DNA of 64,000 bases from Desulfovibrio sp. Marseille-P6017. GTDB taxonomy: Bacteria; Bacillota_A; Clostridia; Peptostreptococcales; Peptostreptococcaceae. The stretch is taken from positions 85,266-149,265 of the forward strand of contig UWOR01000008.1 in the NCBI GenBank assembly GCA_900604495.1. The letters are read 5' to 3'. The notes under the pieces are model-generated. The model was not told the origin of the DNA. It saw only the letters and a list, made by a program, of their open reading frames with translations, and made no database searches. This document shows, piece after piece, positions 31,903 through 41,301 of this stretch. Every line of letters begins with the position of its first letter. The stretch's first letter is position 1. Position numbers and translations under genes: made by a program.

Positions 31903-33582
31903 TTAATTTATTAAATCTAATATTTCCTTTGCTTTTTTAACACCAAAATGAACTTTATCGTCATTTACAATTATTGCTGGCACACTCATTATTCTATATT
32001 TCTTCTTAATATCTTCAAATAATGATAACTCTATCATTTCAGCTTCTATATTTTTATTTTCCATAGCAAGTCTTTGTGATGCTACAACTACATCCGGACA
32101 TAATGTACAAGACAGAGAAACTACTACTTTTATATTAGTCTTTTTATCAAATGACCTTATCTCTTTTAATAAGTTGTCATCTATTGCTTGACCTGGACCT
32201 GCTAAATTATATATAGCTAATATAAATGAATTTAATTCATGTCCTCCAGGAACACCATGGAACTTAACTCCACTATATTTTTTATCTTTATCTAATAAAG
32301 CTACAACTGGTAGCTTATCTGCATTTATCATTTCTTCCATTTTTAGATTTTCATTCTTTTTATAAATTTCTATATTTAATTTTTCTCCTAAAGATGCCAT
32401 ATCTAAAATCAAATCCATAAATTCAATTGATTTATCAATACTTTCATCTACTATTGATACTAAGGTAACCTCTTTTTCCATCATTGATAGTATTGATTTA
32501 ATTTGATTTCTAAGACCGTCATTTAAAAGATTACTTTTTCTATTTTTATCATTTATGTCTATAAAATCAGTTTTTACTTCTTTTTTAATAATTTCCTCAT
32601 TAGTATGTTGTTGTTGAATTATCTCTTCTTCATCTTCTATTCCTAATTTATATTTTTGATTATCTACATACTTTTCAGCATTAGTTGCTGCTATTGCCCC
32701 GTCAGCTACTGCTGTTACTACCTGTCTTAGTAACTTTGGGCGTAAATCTCCTGCTGCATATACACCAGATATATTAGTTTCCATATTTTCGTTAGTTATT
32801 ACATATCCTTGTTCATCTAATTTAACTTTCCCTTTGATAAGCTCTGTTTGTGGTTTATATCCAATAAACACAAATACACCAAAAGTTCCATCTTCTTCAC
32901 TTACTTTATAATCAAGCCTTTCACCCGTTTGATTATTTTTAAACTTAGCAAATTGTAGGACTCCCTCTCCTCCGACCTCTTCTACTTCAGTATTGAATAA
33001 TACTTCTATCTTTGGATGAGATTTAACTTTATCTGCTATAGTTTTTGCACAACTAAATTCACTTTTTCTTACTACTACTCTTACTTTTTTAGCAAACTTA
33101 GTTAAAAATATTGCTTCTTCCGCTGCAGCATATCCTCCACCTATTACAAAGACATCTAAGTCTTTGAAGAATTCACCATCACAAGTTGCACAATATGCGA
33201 CTCCTCTTCCTGTAAATGCTTCTTCTCCTTTAAATCCTAATTTCTTTGGAGATGCACCTGTTGCAAATATCACTGCTCTTGCTTGTATTTCTTCATTTTT
33301 AGTTTTAATTATTTTTACTTCTTCATCTAAATATAAGTCTATAACTTCATCTTCTTTAAACTTAACATTAAAATCTAAAGCTTGTTTTCTTAAAGTTTCC
33401 ATATAACTTGACCCTGTAGTTTGTAAAATTCCTGGGTAGTTTACCATTTCATGTGTAGTTTTTATCTGTCCACCTACATTTTCTTTTTCTATAATTAATG
33501 TCTTAAGCTTTGCTCTTCCTGCATAGATTCCAGCAGATACTCCCGCTGGTCCTCCACCAACTATTATTAAATCATATATCAT
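31903..33582 (-). CDS. TrxB/AhpF-like flavoprotein with C-terminal tandem thioredoxin-fold domains
   Basis: A 559-residue fusion. Residues 1-310 form a thioredoxin-reductase unit: FAD motif GGGPAGVSAG, active dithiol Cys131/Cys134 (CATCDG), NAD(P)-binding VIGGGYAA and terminal AAGDLR. After an acidic linker, residues ~345-559 resemble the tandem thioredoxin folds of AhpF's N-terminus, with a second dithiol Cys492/Cys495 (CTLC). Canonical AhpF has this module at the N-terminus, so the order is swapped. It probably reduces AhpC, encoded next. A perfect 7-1-7 box lies upstream. Confidence 0.9.
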   Translation of the reverse strand: MIYDLIIVGGGPAGVSAGIYAGRAKLKTLIIEKENVGGQIKTTHEMVNYPGILQTTGSSYMETLRKQALDFNVKFKEDEVIDLYLDEEVKIIKTKNEEIQARAVIFATGASPKKLGFKGEEAFTGRGVAYCATCDGEFFKDLDVFVIGGGYAAAEEAIFLTKFAKKVRVVVRKSEFSCAKTIADKVKSHPKIEVLFNTEVEEVGGEGVLQFAKFKNNQTGERLDYKVSEEDGTFGVFVFIGYKPQTELIKGKVKLDEQGYVITNENMETNISGVYAAGDLRPKLLRQVVTAVADGAIAATNAEKYVDNQKYKLGIEDEEEIIQQQHTNEEIIKKEVKTDFIDINDKNRKSNLLNDGLRNQIKSILSMMEKEVTLVSIVDESIDKSIEFMDLILDMASLGEKLNIEIYKKNENLKMEEMINADKLPVVALLDKDKKYSGVKFHGVPGGHELNSFILAIYNLAGPGQAIDDNLLKEIRSFDKKTNIKVVVSLSCTLCPDVVVASQRLAMENKNIEAEMIELSLFEDIKKKYRIMSVPAIIVNDDKVHFGVKKAKEILDLIN

Positions 33583-33626
33583 TAACTCTTCTCCTATTAT
33601 AAAATTTTAATTTAAATTTTATAAAG

Positions 33627-33641
33627 TAGTAATGATTACTA
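33627..33641. promoter_or_regulatory. PerR-type box of the reductase gene
   Basis: TAGTAATGATTACTA is a perfect 7-1-7 palindrome; pairing extends to 11 bases per side (33623-33645). The same 15-mer (other orientation) lies in the divergent hdhA promoter. Confidence 0.68.
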
Positions 33642-33762
33642 CTTTCATTCTTAATATTTATATGCCCTATATAATCTCACTTAAACATTTTTAATTTAAA
33701 ATTTTTATTATAGGGTATTATAAATATATCTATATATTTTTATCAATGAAAATAAAATTTGA

Positions 33763-33791
33763 TTGACAAACTAAATTAAAAAATATAAAGT
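33763..33791 (+). promoter_or_regulatory. Putative promoter of the 7-alpha-HSDH gene
   Basis: Consensus TTGACA at 33763-33768 with a weaker TAAAGT 17 bases on; the 7-1-7 box lies just downstream at 33801. Confidence 0.45.
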
Positions 33792-33800
33792 ATTCGATAA

Positions 33801-33815
33801 TAGTAATCATTACTA
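33801..33815. promoter_or_regulatory. PerR-type box upstream of hdhA
   Basis: TAGTAATCATTACTA, perfect 7-1-7 palindrome located between the probable -10 and the ribosome site of the dehydrogenase. Confidence 0.65.
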
Positions 33816-33840
33816 AATATAAACTAATAGGAGAATTGAC

Positions 33841-34647
33841 ATGAAGAATTTAGATAATAAAGTTGCTCTAGTAACTTCTGCTACTAGAGGTATCGGACTT
33901 GCTACAGCTTTAAAACTAGCTAAAAATGGAGCTACAGTTTATATGGGGGTTAGAAGATTAGAAGTTACACAAGAAATATGTGATAAATATGCAAAAGAAG
34001 GTTTAGTTATGAAGCCAGTATATTTTAATGCATTTGAAGTAGATAGCTATAAAACTATGGTAGATGAAGTTATAAATGATGCAGGTAAAATAGATATACT
34101 TGTAAATAATTATGGTACTGGAAGCCCTAATGAAGATTTTGATTTATTAAATACTGATGAAAAATCTTTCTTTAGATTATTAGAATTAAATATTGGTAGT
34201 GTCTTTAGAATTTCAAAGTTAGTAATACCACATATGTTAGATAATAAGGGTGGAAGTATAGTAAATATATCTTCTATCGGAGGGACTGTTCCTGATATAT
34301 CAAGAATCGGTTATGGTGTTGCTAAGTCTGGAGTTAATAATATAACTCAACAAATAGCTATGCAATATGCTAAAAATAACATTAGATGTAATGCAGTACT
34401 TCCTGGAATGACGGAAACTGATGCAGTAAAAAATGCTATGAGCAAAGAATTCCAAAAATCATTCTTATCTCATGTTCCTTTAAATAGGATGGGTACACCT
34501 GAAGATATAGCTAACGCAGTTGCTTTCTTTGCTTCTGATGAATCTTCTTACATAACTGGTTCTATTCTTGAAGTTTCTGGTGGATATCACTTGGGAACTC
34601 CTCAATATGCAGACTTCGTTGGTCGTAATGTTGTAGAAGACAAATAG
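33841..34647 (+). CDS. hdhA: 7-alpha-hydroxysteroid dehydrogenase-like short-chain dehydrogenase
   Basis: A 268-residue SDR with cofactor motif TSATRGIG (12-19), Arg38/Arg39 where NADP-preferring enzymes have basic residues, NNYGTG, catalytic Ser144/145, Tyr158 and Lys162 (YGVAK). Long stretches such as YMGVRRLEVTQEICDKY, DISRIGYGV, FLSHVPLNR and LGTPQYA are what I recall from 7-alpha-HSDHs of Clostridium absonum and C. sordellii. The predicted reaction is reversible oxidation of the 7-alpha-hydroxyl of bile acids. It is divergent from the peroxide reductase gene, followed by perR, and has a PerR-type box. Confidence 0.82.
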   Translation: MKNLDNKVALVTSATRGIGLATALKLAKNGATVYMGVRRLEVTQEICDKYAKEGLVMKPVYFNAFEVDSYKTMVDEVINDAGKIDILVNNYGTGSPNEDFDLLNTDEKSFFRLLELNIGSVFRISKLVIPHMLDNKGGSIVNISSIGGTVPDISRIGYGVAKSGVNNITQQIAMQYAKNNIRCNAVLPGMTETDAVKNAMSKEFQKSFLSHVPLNRMGTPEDIANAVAFFASDESSYITGSILEVSGGYHLGTPQYADFVGRNVVEDK

Positions 34648-34693
34648 GAACTATTTATAGTATCATGGGTTATCTATTAATATTTTAGGGTAA

Positions 34694-34708
34694 TAATACT
34701 AATTATTA
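34694..34708. promoter_or_regulatory. Probable autoregulatory PerR box
   Basis: TAATACTAATTATTA matches the 7-1-7 pattern with one mismatch between halves. Together with the preceding AGGGTA it closely resembles the site upstream of the NuoE-like gene. Confidence 0.45.
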
Positions 34709-34742
34709 TTATATAATAATATTGTATAAGCGGAGGTATAAA

Positions 34743-35126
34743 ATGAAATTTTCAAAACAAAGAGAAATTATACTTAACGAAGTAATGAATAGTCATCTTC
34801 ATCCTACTGCTGATAATATTTATACTAGTTTAAAAAAAGATAACCCTGAATTAAGTTTAGGCACAGTGTATAGAAATTTATCTCAGTTAACAAAAAAGGG
34901 AATTATCTCTAAGTTGAGTATTACTGGTCAATCTGATAGATTTGATAAAAATATAAAACCTCATGCACATTTAATTTGTGAAAAGTGCAATAATATTTTT
35001 GATGTTGAGTCAGATAATATATACAAATTCATTAATGATTTGTCTTATGAAAAAGACATAACTATTTCAAACTATAATTTAGTTTTAAATGGTGTCTGCA
35101 GTCATTGCAAAGAAAAAGATAGTTAA
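34743..35126 (+). CDS. perR: Peroxide-responsive Fur-family repressor PerR
   Basis: A 127-residue Fur-family protein. His20, Asp68, His74, His76 and Asp87 match, with identical spacing, the regulatory-metal ligands of B. subtilis PerR (His37, Asp85, His91, His93, Asp104). Two CxxC pairs (CEKC, CSHC) form the structural zinc site. Asp rather than Glu in the RFD motif favours PerR over Fur. ATG at 34743 follows GGAGG; an upstream TTG is not needed. With ahpC, the reductase and hdhA nearby, and similar 7-1-7 boxes in front of them, it likely represses this cluster until peroxide oxidises it. Confidence 0.9.
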   Translation: MKFSKQREIILNEVMNSHLHPTADNIYTSLKKDNPELSLGTVYRNLSQLTKKGIISKLSITGQSDRFDKNIKPHAHLICEKCNNIFDVESDNIYKFINDLSYEKDITISNYNLVLNGVCSHCKEKDS

Positions 35127-35127
35127 T

Positions 35128-35174
35128 ATAATAAAAGTGATGTAGTTTATTATTTACTACATCACTTTTATTAT
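35128..35174. terminator. Bidirectional terminator between perR and the ABC operon
   Basis: Perfect 19-bp stem (35128-35146 with 35156-35174), 9-base loop, between convergent genes. Confidence 0.92.
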
Positions 35175-35180
35175 AAATTA

Positions 35181-35942
35181 TTAAAATATGGAATTTAGAA
35201 GAAGTTTTGTATACTCATGCTTAGGCCTATTAATAATTTTAGTTGAGCTTCCCTCTTCAACTATTTTTCCATCCTTCATAACAATTACTCTATCACAAAA
35301 ACTGCTTACAAGTGCTAAGTCATGAGTTATAAATACATATGAAATGTTAAATTCATTTTTCATATGTATTAAAAGTTCTATAACTTGAGCTTGAACCGAT
35401 ACATCTAGAGCACTTGTTACCTCATCACATATTAGTACCTTAGGGTGAGATGATAAAGCTCTAGCTATAGCTGCTCTTTGGCACTGGCCTCCACTTAACT
35501 CATGAGGATATCTATTTTTCATTTCAATAGGCAATCCTACCATTCTCAACAAATTATCAACTGTGGCTTCCTTATCTTCTTTAGTTAAAGAGCAAAGGCT
35601 ACAAACATATTCTTCAATAGATTTACCAATAGTTATCTTTGGATTGAAGGATCCTATTGCATCTTGAAACACCATTTGTATATCTTTATATATATATCTT
35701 AACTGTTTTCCTTTTATATTAGAAATACACTTGTCATTTAAAATAACTTCTCCAGAATCTGATTTTTCTAAGTTCATAATAATCTTAGCTAATGTACTTT
35801 TTCCACATCCACTTTCTCCAACAACACCTAAACATTCCCCTTCTTTAAGTTGAAAGCTTATATTATCTGCTGCAATATGATCATGGTCCTTTTTCTTGTA
35901 TTTTTTATTTATATTTTTACATTCCAATATGACTTTACTCAT
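35181..35942 (-). CDS. Opp/Nik-type ABC transporter ATPase (second)
   Basis: A 253-residue ABC ATPase with Walker A GESGCGKST, signature LSGGQ, Walker B VLICDEVTS and the H-loop THD. It resembles DppF/OppF/NikE. It overlaps the preceding ATPase gene by 8 bases, so translation is coupled. It is the last gene of the Fur-box operon and powers import of the ligand bound by the lipoprotein at 36.9-38.5 kb. Confidence 0.93.
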   Translation of the reverse strand: MSKVILECKNINKKYKKKDHDHIAADNISFQLKEGECLGVVGESGCGKSTLAKIIMNLEKSDSGEVILNDKCISNIKGKQLRYIYKDIQMVFQDAIGSFNPKITIGKSIEEYVCSLCSLTKEDKEATVDNLLRMVGLPIEMKNRYPHELSGGQCQRAAIARALSSHPKVLICDEVTSALDVSVQAQVIELLIHMKNEFNISYVFITHDLALVSSFCDRVIVMKDGKIVEEGSSTKIINRPKHEYTKLLLNSIF

Positions 35943-36903
35943 TTTGTTTATGCTCCATTTCTTCTACATAAGTACATGCTATAAATCTTTCACTACCAAT
36001 ATGTTTTAACTTTTGTTCTTTAAATCTGCATCCTATACTAGCTTTTTTACAACGAGGTGCAAATCTACATCCATCTAAACTTTCCTTAAATGATGGAGGA
36101 TTTCCCTCTATACCAACAGGAACACGTCCATCTAATTTAGGAATTGCGTTTATTAAGGCCTTAGTATAAGGATGCTTTGGATTTTTTAATATATATTCTT
36201 TATCTCCATATTCTATAATACTACCAGCATACATAACTGCAACCTTATCAACCATATGAGATACTACCCCCATACTATGGGTTACAATTATTATACTTGT
36301 ATTAAAACCATCTCTTAACTTCATCATCTCTTTTACTACTTGAGCTTGAACTGTAACATCTAGAGCACTAGTAGGTTCATCTGCTACTAAAAGCTCTGGT
36401 TCCATTATCATAGCAAGTGCCATAGCTACTCTTTGTTTCATACCACCACTTAACTCAAAAGGATAACTATGTAATATACACTCTGCATCCTTTAAATTAA
36501 CTTTTTCTAGCATTATTTTAGCTTTATTTAGCGCTTCTTTTTTGCTTATCTTACTATGACTTTTAAGTACTTCTACAAACTGATTGCCAATTTTTCTTAT
36601 AGGATTTAAAGTTGAGCCTGGATTTTGAAAAATTACTCCTATTTCATTTCCTTTTAAGTTTCTAAGTTCTCTTGAAGACATATTTAAAAGGCTTTTATCT
36701 TTAAAATAAATATCTCCATTTGTTATATATTCACTGTTTTCCATCATTTGAATTAGAGCTCTAATTAACGTACTTTTCCCACTTCCACTTTCTCCTACTA
36801 TACCTAATATCTCACCTTTTTTTATGCTTAATGAAATATCCCTTAATATTTCTACTTCAGCGTTGTTTACATATAGATTTTCAACTTTTAATATAGTATT
36901 CAT
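35935..36903 (-). CDS. Opp/Nik-type ABC transporter ATPase (first)
   Basis: A 322-residue ABC ATPase with Walker A GESGSGKST, signature LSGGM, Walker B LLVADEPTS and the C-terminal oligopeptide-transporter extension holding clustered cysteines (CRFAPRC, then two more), which in relatives can bind an Fe-S cluster. It is the DppD/OppD/NikD counterpart of the next gene. Starts 9 bases after the binding-protein stop. Confidence 0.93.
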   Translation of the reverse strand: MNTILKVENLYVNNAEVEILRDISLSIKKGEILGIVGESGSGKSTLIRALIQMMENSEYITNGDIYFKDKSLLNMSSRELRNLKGNEIGVIFQNPGSTLNPIRKIGNQFVEVLKSHSKISKKEALNKAKIMLEKVNLKDAECILHSYPFELSGGMKQRVAMALAMIMEPELLVADEPTSALDVTVQAQVVKEMMKLRDGFNTSIIIVTHSMGVVSHMVDKVAVMYAGSIIEYGDKEYILKNPKHPYTKALINAIPKLDGRVPVGIEGNPPSFKESLDGCRFAPRCKKASIGCRFKEQKLKHIGSERFIACTYVEEMEHKQNE

Positions 36904-36911
36904 TTTTCCAC

Positions 36912-38450
36912 CTACTCTATATCCGTATTTGCATTAAATTGATAGTAATCTGTAGGATGTGGATCTATTCCTGTAACATTATTTTTCATTACAAAACTCA
37001 TCTTCATATTTGCTATAAAATTATATGCATTTTCATCTAAAGCTAATTTTTGAATTTCTGTAGCAAGTTTATCACGTTCTTCTTTATTAAACTCAATTTT
37101 TAGTTTATCTATTAATTCATCAACTTCCCTATTGCTATAACCTCCATAATTAGATGCTCCATTAGTTTTCATTGCATTATTTAAATAGGCTAATGTATCC
37201 CCGGTTGCTGATGTTATATTTGAATATATAGCTAATTCAAAGTTTCCAGATGATAATATATCATTAATATTATCAGTTATCTCTATGTTTACATCTATGC
37301 CCACATTTTTTAAATCATTTTGAATAGCTTGAGCTATGCTTGGAAGTTCTGCTCTTGCTGAATATGTTACTAACTTAAAACTTAATGTTTTTCCATCTTT
37401 GTCTAAAATTCCATCATTATTTGAATCTGTGTATCCTTCTCTATTCAATAATTCTATAGACTTATCTTTATCGTATTCTATATCTAATTTATCTAAGCTA
37501 TAACTAGTATTACTTGGAAATGCTCCTACACTTGGAGTTGCTTGTGATTTTAAAATAGAATTACAATAATCATCTTTATTTATAAGCATATTAATAGCTT
37601 TTCTTACATTTGAATTTTTTAAATCTTCATTTTTTCCATTAAAGTACATAACAATAGCTCTTGATGTATCAGTACTACTTATCTTATAGTTACTATCCTT
37701 TTCAAATAAACTTATCATTGAATATGATAGACCTTGAGCTACATCTATTTCTCCAGATTGAAGTGCCATTGCTAGTGTATCTGCATCAGCTATTGGTATA
37801 ACTTTTATACTTGAAAGTTTAACTTCTTCATCCCAGTAAGATTCATTTTTTTCAAAATAACTTGAACCAGTAGGATTAAAGTTGCTAACTTTAAACGGTC
37901 CTGTTCCAATAGGATTAGTATCTATATTTTCTTCTTCTACATCAATAATAGCTACAAAAGGATCACATAAATCATTTATTAATGTTGGGTTTTCTTCAGT
38001 AGTAGTTATTATTATGCTATTATCTTCTACTTTTATATTATCTATTTTTAAAGTTTCCTCTGCTCTAGCATTTAACTTAAGAGTTCTATCTATTGAATTC
38101 TTAACTGATAGTGGTGTTAGGTTCTTTCCATTTTGGAAACTTATATTATTCTTTAATTCTATTTTCCATGTTTTACCATCAATCATCTCATAGTTTTCAG
38201 CTATCCAAGGTTCTACTTGCATATTATCATCAAGTTTAAATAAAGTCTCACCTACACCATATCTAACCGTAAACCAACCACAATAACCATTAGCAGGGTC
38301 TAAGCTTTTTGTACTTAAAGTAGTTCCAAATACCAATTGATCTTTCTCTTCCCACTCAATACTACTATCTATTACACTACATCCTGTTAACTGTAGGATT
38401 AATAAAAACATGAATATTAAACTTATTTTTTTACTTTTTATGACTTTCAC
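36912..38450 (-). CDS. Solute-binding lipoprotein of NikA/CntA/OppA family
   Basis: A 512-residue extracellular lipoprotein (lipobox LTGC, Cys24) of the SBP_bac_5 family. The early segment GYCGWFTVRYGVGETL resembles nickel- or nickel-metallophore-binding NikA/CntA proteins more than peptide-binding OppA, but the distinction is not certain from reading. It starts at a GTG. Fur-box control of the operon supports a metal-related ligand. Two ATPase genes follow and two permease genes precede it. Confidence 0.88.
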   Translation of the reverse strand: MKVIKSKKISLIFMFLLILQLTGCSVIDSSIEWEEKDQLVFGTTLSTKSLDPANGYCGWFTVRYGVGETLFKLDDNMQVEPWIAENYEMIDGKTWKIELKNNISFQNGKNLTPLSVKNSIDRTLKLNARAEETLKIDNIKVEDNSIIITTTEENPTLINDLCDPFVAIIDVEEENIDTNPIGTGPFKVSNFNPTGSSYFEKNESYWDEEVKLSSIKVIPIADADTLAMALQSGEIDVAQGLSYSMISLFEKDSNYKISSTDTSRAIVMYFNGKNEDLKNSNVRKAINMLINKDDYCNSILKSQATPSVGAFPSNTSYSLDKLDIEYDKDKSIELLNREGYTDSNNDGILDKDGKTLSFKLVTYSARAELPSIAQAIQNDLKNVGIDVNIEITDNINDILSSGNFELAIYSNITSATGDTLAYLNNAMKTNGASNYGGYSNREVDELIDKLKIEFNKEERDKLATEIQKLALDENAYNFIANMKMSFVMKNNVTGIDPHPTDYYQFNANTDIE

Positions 38451-38462
38451 CTACTTGTAAGC

Positions 38463-39320
38463 TTATTTTTCATTTAAATCTAGCAAATCTCTAACTATAT
38501 CTCCCAGCAAGTTAAATAAAATAACTGCAATTAATATTGCTGCTCCTGGGGCTAACATAGTCCATGGTGCAAACTGAATTACACTTTTGCCTTCACTTAT
38601 CATAGCCCCCCACTCTGGTATTGGTAGTGGTGAACTTAATCCTAAAAATGAAAGCGATGACATTTCCATTATAACAGTACCTATATCTAGTGATGCTGTT
38701 ACTATAAGGTATCCTAATATATTAGGAAGAATATGTTTAAACATAATATAGTAAGAGTTATGTCCACTTATTCTACTTGCTTGTATAAAAGTCTCTTCCT
38801 TTATTTCTAAAACCTTACTTCTAGCAATTCTTGCATACTTCGTCCATCCTATAGCTCCAATTGCTATCATTGCATTTAGCATACCTCCTCCAAGTAATCC
38901 AGCTACTGCTATAGCTAACACTAATCCTGGAAATGCTAAAAAAACATCTACTATTCTCATTATAATACTATCTAATCTCCCACCAATATATCCACTAAAT
39001 AAACCAATCATTGTTCCAAATAAAAATGTTATTACAACTACTATTAAAGCAGATAATATTGTTCTATTTGCTCCATATAATACCCTTGAAAATACACATC
39101 TTCCTAGTGAATCTGTTCCTAGTAAGTATTCTTTACACGGACTTTTTAATGTATTACTTAAGTCTATAAAATATGGATCATTTGGTGCTATATATGGTGC
39201 CAGTAAACTTATTATACATATACTTAATAAAATCATTATTATCGTATAAAACTTTACTTTACTTTTATTTAGTCTTTTAAAACTTGTTTTTTTATTAATT
39301 ATTGTTTTTTCTAATAACAT
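38463..39320 (-). CDS. Opp/Nik-type ABC transporter permease (second)
   Basis: A 285-residue inner-membrane permease with about six hydrophobic segments and the EAA-type loop (ASRISGHNSYYIMFKHILPN), of the DppC/OppC/NikC type. It starts 6 bases after the first permease stop. It forms the translocation channel with its neighbour. Confidence 0.92.
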   Translation of the reverse strand: MLLEKTIINKKTSFKRLNKSKVKFYTIIMILLSICIISLLAPYIAPNDPYFIDLSNTLKSPCKEYLLGTDSLGRCVFSRVLYGANRTILSALIVVVITFLFGTMIGLFSGYIGGRLDSIIMRIVDVFLAFPGLVLAIAVAGLLGGGMLNAMIAIGAIGWTKYARIARSKVLEIKEETFIQASRISGHNSYYIMFKHILPNILGYLIVTASLDIGTVIMEMSSLSFLGLSSPLPIPEWGAMISEGKSVIQFAPWTMLAPGAAILIAVILFNLLGDIVRDLLDLNEK

Positions 39321-39326
39321 CTATGT

Positions 39327-40265
39327 TTACACCTCTCTAACTCTAGGGTCAACTATTTTATATAGCAAGTCTGTTATTAAGTTTATAACAATAAATATTA
39401 CAGCCATCCAAAGAACATATCCTTGAATAATAGGATAGTCACGATTCGCTATTGCGCTTAAAGCTAAATTTCCAATACCTGGCCAAACAAATATAGACTC
39501 TACTATAGCTGTTCCTCCCATTAGAGACCCCATTGATAAACCCGTTAGAGTTATAACTGTTATCATTATATTTTTTAATACATTCTTATAAAGTATAACA
39601 CCTTCTTTTATACCTCTTGACCTTGAACCTTTTACATATCCTTTTTCTAATTCTTCTATAACTACTGCCCTTATTTGACGTATATACTTACTTGTCATTG
39701 CCACTGATAAAGTTATTGTAGGTAAAATTATACTTTTAAACCCACTTTCACTTAATATTGGTAATAGTTTAAACTTAAGTGAAAATATAAGTAACAATAT
39801 AAGGGCTAATAAAAAACCTGGGATGGAGTTTCCTATGAAAGTAAGTCCTCTTATAAGATGGTCTATAAATTTATCCTTTTTTACTGCTGATATTATACCT
39901 AAAGGTATAGATACTATTAAAGTTAGTATCATCGAACTAGCTGCCAATACTATAGTGTAAGGCAGATATTCTCTAAGTTCTGTTATAACACTTCTTCCAG
40001 ATGAATATGATGTTCCTAAGTCACCATGAGATACACTTTTAAGCCAATTTATATATTGAGTTAAAAATGGTTTATCAAGTCCCATATCACTTCTTACACT
40101 TTCTAAAAGCTCTGGAGTTACCACTGTGCCTTGTGAAGATAGCATAATTTCAGCTGGATCTGAGGATGATAAATTCATTAGAGAAAATGATATAAATGAT
40201 ACAATTATTAAAAGGGGTATCGTTCCTAAAATTCTTTTTAATATATATTTAGCTATGTTTCTCAC
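39327..40265 (-). CDS. Opp/Nik-type ABC transporter permease (first)
   Basis: A 312-residue permease of DppB/OppB/NikB type with the GTYYSSGRSV-like periplasmic region, EAA loop and terminal DPRVREV. The start is a GTG 17 bases after the deacylase stop. It is part of the Fur-box operon and pairs with the next permease. Confidence 0.92.
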   Translation of the reverse strand: MRNIAKYILKRILGTIPLLIIVSFISFSLMNLSSSDPAEIMLSSQGTVVTPELLESVRSDMGLDKPFLTQYINWLKSVSHGDLGTSYSSGRSVITELREYLPYTIVLAASSMILTLIVSIPLGIISAVKKDKFIDHLIRGLTFIGNSIPGFLLALILLLIFSLKFKLLPILSESGFKSIILPTITLSVAMTSKYIRQIRAVVIEELEKGYVKGSRSRGIKEGVILYKNVLKNIMITVITLTGLSMGSLMGGTAIVESIFVWPGIGNLALSAIANRDYPIIQGYVLWMAVIFIVINLITDLLYKIVDPRVREV

Positions 40266-40282
40266 CTGTTTCTTTGTCTAAT

Positions 40283-41239
40283 TTAAATTCTCCCATATGC
40301 TACTAAAGAGCTTCCTTTTGTAACCGAAAATGCAACTGTATTGTATAAAACAACTCCATCAAAATCTGCATAATAAGTATCTACTACATTTCCAAAATAA
40401 TCTGTTATCTCTCCTAACTTTTCACCTTTTTTAACACTTTCTCCAGCTTTTACAAAACATGTCCAACATCCTTCACTTAGAGAATCCAAATATTTAGCTT
40501 CTTTTATTTCTTTAGGAGTACAATCATTGTCAGTTTTGTTATAATTTAAAATATCTAGTACTGATAATATATTTAACATATCTTTTTTATATGCTTTTAC
40601 ATCGTCATCTTTACATAGTCCACATGAACCGCGCTCAATTAATAAACTCGGTATATTTTTATTTATAGCCGCACTAGTGTATGATCCATTTGTAGTGTTT
40701 GATTTTACAAAATATTCAACATTGAAGTGCTTTGCTAACTTTATTGATTTTTCCATTACTTTTGAATCTGCCATTCCTGGATAATATATGTGTGGTACTA
40801 AATCTTCATGCAGATCTCCTCCATGTATATCAAAGTAAAAATCTGCTTTTGATATTAACTCATTAGTTATGAAGTAAGCTATTTTCTCTGATATAGTTCC
40901 ATTTTTATCTCCAGGAAATACTCTAAGTATATTTTTATTATCTTCTGGAACAATTGCTGCATTTCTACCTATAAATCCTTGAGTATTTACAGGATGTACT
41001 ATTATTATGCTACCACTTACTTTTTGTGGATCAATTTCTTTTGCTAGCTCTATTGCAGTTTTTATACATGGATATTCACATCCATGTACTCCAGCTGTTA
41101 TAAGTACTGTATTTCCATCATTTTTACCATTTATTATTGTTATTGGCATTTGTGTTTTTGTATCTAGTATATTTATAAGCCCTTGCTTTTTTTCCCCTGC
41201 TTTTGCTCTTAATTCACTTATTACTAATTCTTGATTCAT
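40283..41239 (-). CDS. M14/AstE-AspA-family (succinylglutamate desuccinylase/aspartoacylase-like) hydrolase
   Basis: A 318-residue zinc hydrolase of the AstE/aspartoacylase subfamily. Zinc motif HGCEYP (His, Glu), the Arg-containing segment GFIGRNA, and the second zinc histidine in FDIHGGDLHED are visible; a biotinyl/lipoyl-like C-terminal module (VKAGESVKKGEKLGEI) follows. These enzymes cleave acyl-amide bonds of small molecules. It is the first gene of the operon, immediately under a perfect Fur box, so it may release metal or nutrient from an imported N-acyl or opine-like compound. The substrate is unknown. Confidence 0.87.
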   Translation of the reverse strand: MNQELVISELRAKAGEKKQGLINILDTKTQMPITIINGKNDGNTVLITAGVHGCEYPCIKTAIELAKEIDPQKVSGSIIIVHPVNTQGFIGRNAAIVPEDNKNILRVFPGDKNGTISEKIAYFITNELISKADFYFDIHGGDLHEDLVPHIYYPGMADSKVMEKSIKLAKHFNVEYFVKSNTTNGSYTSAAINKNIPSLLIERGSCGLCKDDDVKAYKKDMLNILSVLDILNYNKTDNDCTPKEIKEAKYLDSLSEGCWTCFVKAGESVKKGEKLGEITDYFGNVVDTYYADFDGVVLYNTVAFSVTKGSSLVAYGRI

Positions 41240-41286
41240 TGTTTTACCTTCTTTTCTAAAATATTTTATTTATAATTTATTTTTAT

Positions 41287-41301
41287 TGATAATCATTATC
41301 A
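41287..41301. promoter_or_regulatory. Fur box
   Basis: TGATAATCATTATCA is a perfect 7-1-7 match to the Fur consensus TGATAATNATTATCA, directly downstream of and touching the -10 of the ABC/deacylase operon. Confidence 0.88.
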
